Assembly (NCBI GenBank): GCA_031401675.1
Contig: JANNRR010000185.1
Span: 1 to 15,175 of the forward strand
DNA from: JANNRR01 sp031401675
GTDB taxonomy: Bacteria > Pseudomonadota > Alphaproteobacteria > Rhodobacterales > Rhodobacteraceae
Direction of reading: 5' to 3'
Length of the DNA stretch: 15,175 bases
This document shows, in pieces, positions 14,800 through 15,175 of the stretch. Each line of letters starts with the position of its first letter. Position 1 is the first letter of the stretch. Below the pieces are notes generated by a model. That model was given only the letters and a program-made list of their open reading frames with translations. It made no database searches and was not told the origin of the DNA. Both the position numbers and the translations under genes were made by a program.

Positions 14800-15175
14800 T
14801 CAAGGGCAGCCCGGTTTGCCGCTACCCCGGCAGCCGCGCCCGCATCCGGTTGTTGCGGGCGTTGTGCTCCACTTCCGCCAGCCCAGCAACTCCATGACCG
14901 GCGGCACATAGTTGCCGAACCGCCCGCGATAGCCCTTGCGCAGGCCATAATAACCGCCAACGGGGTTGCCTTCATCCCGCGCCCAGGCCTCGACCGAGCC
15001 TTCTGCCACCGGCTTGCCCTCATCGGCATTGCCCAGCGCCACCCAGTCGCCGCGCGCCAGCAGCATCGCATGCAGATCCGCGATGCCGCGCCACTGATAG
15101 CTCAGTTGCGTCGTGCCGACCTGCACCACCAGCGCCGCCTTGGCCTCGTCATGCCAGGCCTGAAACTCCGAACTT
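14800..15175 (-). CDS. Conserved hypothetical protein, 5'-partial, with a probable frameshift near its 3' end
   Basis: The gene enters from beyond the right edge; its start is not in the window. The readable part begins SSEFQAWHDEAKAAL and runs through LSYQWRGIADLHAMLLARGDWV (a span of the visible frame) to YYGLRKGYRGRFGNYVPPVMELLG. I know no function. After LLG (14881) the open frame continues with unlikely sequence (WSTTPATTGCGRGC) to a stop at 14800. In another frame, starting at 14878, it reads AEVEHNARNNRMRARLPG and stops at 14822. That looks like the natural continuation. A single missing base around 14879-14881 (GGCTGG where GGCCTGG is expected) explains it. It may be a real mutation or a sequencing error. 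The gene is transcribed toward the RTX gene but is probably a separate unit. Confidence 0.75.
   Translation of the reverse strand, partial: SSEFQAWHDEAKAALVVQVGTTQLSYQWRGIADLHAMLLARGDWVALGNADEGKPVAEGSVEAWARDEGNPVGGYYGLRKGYRGRFGNYVPPVMELLGWRKWSTTPATTGCGRGCRGSGKPGCP

Noticed and set aside
14652..14830. In-frame run-on ending in an ATGA overlap with the RTX start, reading LEKRISDQWLEALRPAYRG and so on
   Set aside because: It looks protein-like, but there is no usable start with a ribosome binding site, the codon use is unlike neighbouring genes, and promoter and terminator-like elements occupy the same stretch. A small upstream gene cannot be fully excluded.

Overview
The window is high-GC DNA from an alphaproteobacterium, most likely a member of the Rhodobacteraceae (Rhodobacterales). 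This rests on the GC-rich codon third positions, a ClpB of alphaproteobacterial type, the msrP-msrQ pair, a leftward rRNA-operon leader of the kind seen in that family, and an RTX protein with a serralysin-like C-terminus. No insertion sequence, tRNA, CRISPR array or phage module was seen.

Layout, left to right. Positions 1-412 hold no gene; on the minus strand they look like the promoter and boxA-containing leader of an rRNA operon whose 16S gene lies just outside the left edge. Next come msrQ and msrP (minus strand), the membrane haem protein and periplasmic molybdopterin subunit of methionine sulfoxide reductase. A 309-bp divergent region separates them from a plus-strand block: two tandem single-domain fasciclin (FAS1) proteins, one soluble and exported, the other a lipoprotein. 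These are followed by a secreted caspase-like peptidase with Sel1-like repeats and two downstream genes that I cannot assign to a family but that are clearly paralogous to each other.

The block converges on clpB (minus strand). Upstream of clpB on the same strand lies a probable operon in the order ROK-family sugar kinase, cutC, an unrecognised 255-aa protein, and an endonuclease/exonuclease/phosphatase-fold protein. A good promoter (TTGCAG-N16-TATGAT) and a perfect 16-bp palindrome precede the kinase. Further right are a 573-aa RTX protein built on an exact 94-residue (282-bp) period and, at the right edge, a partial conserved gene that seems to carry a one-base deletion near its 3' end.

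How the genes work together: msrP/msrQ repair oxidised methionine in envelope proteins, and ClpB disaggregates proteins in the cytoplasm. The FAS1 pair, the caspase-like protein, its two partners and the RTX protein are all predicted to act outside the cytoplasm. The most novel part is 3469-6597. There a secreted His/Cys caspase-like peptidase is translationally coupled to a secreted protein, and a paralogue of that protein follows. The two share a C-x3-P-x2-Y-x3-C-L core and a C-terminal segment bounded by two Leu-x-Arg-Ser motifs exactly 27 residues apart. I read this as a candidate uncharacterised protease-partner system; the substrate or partner relation is inference only.
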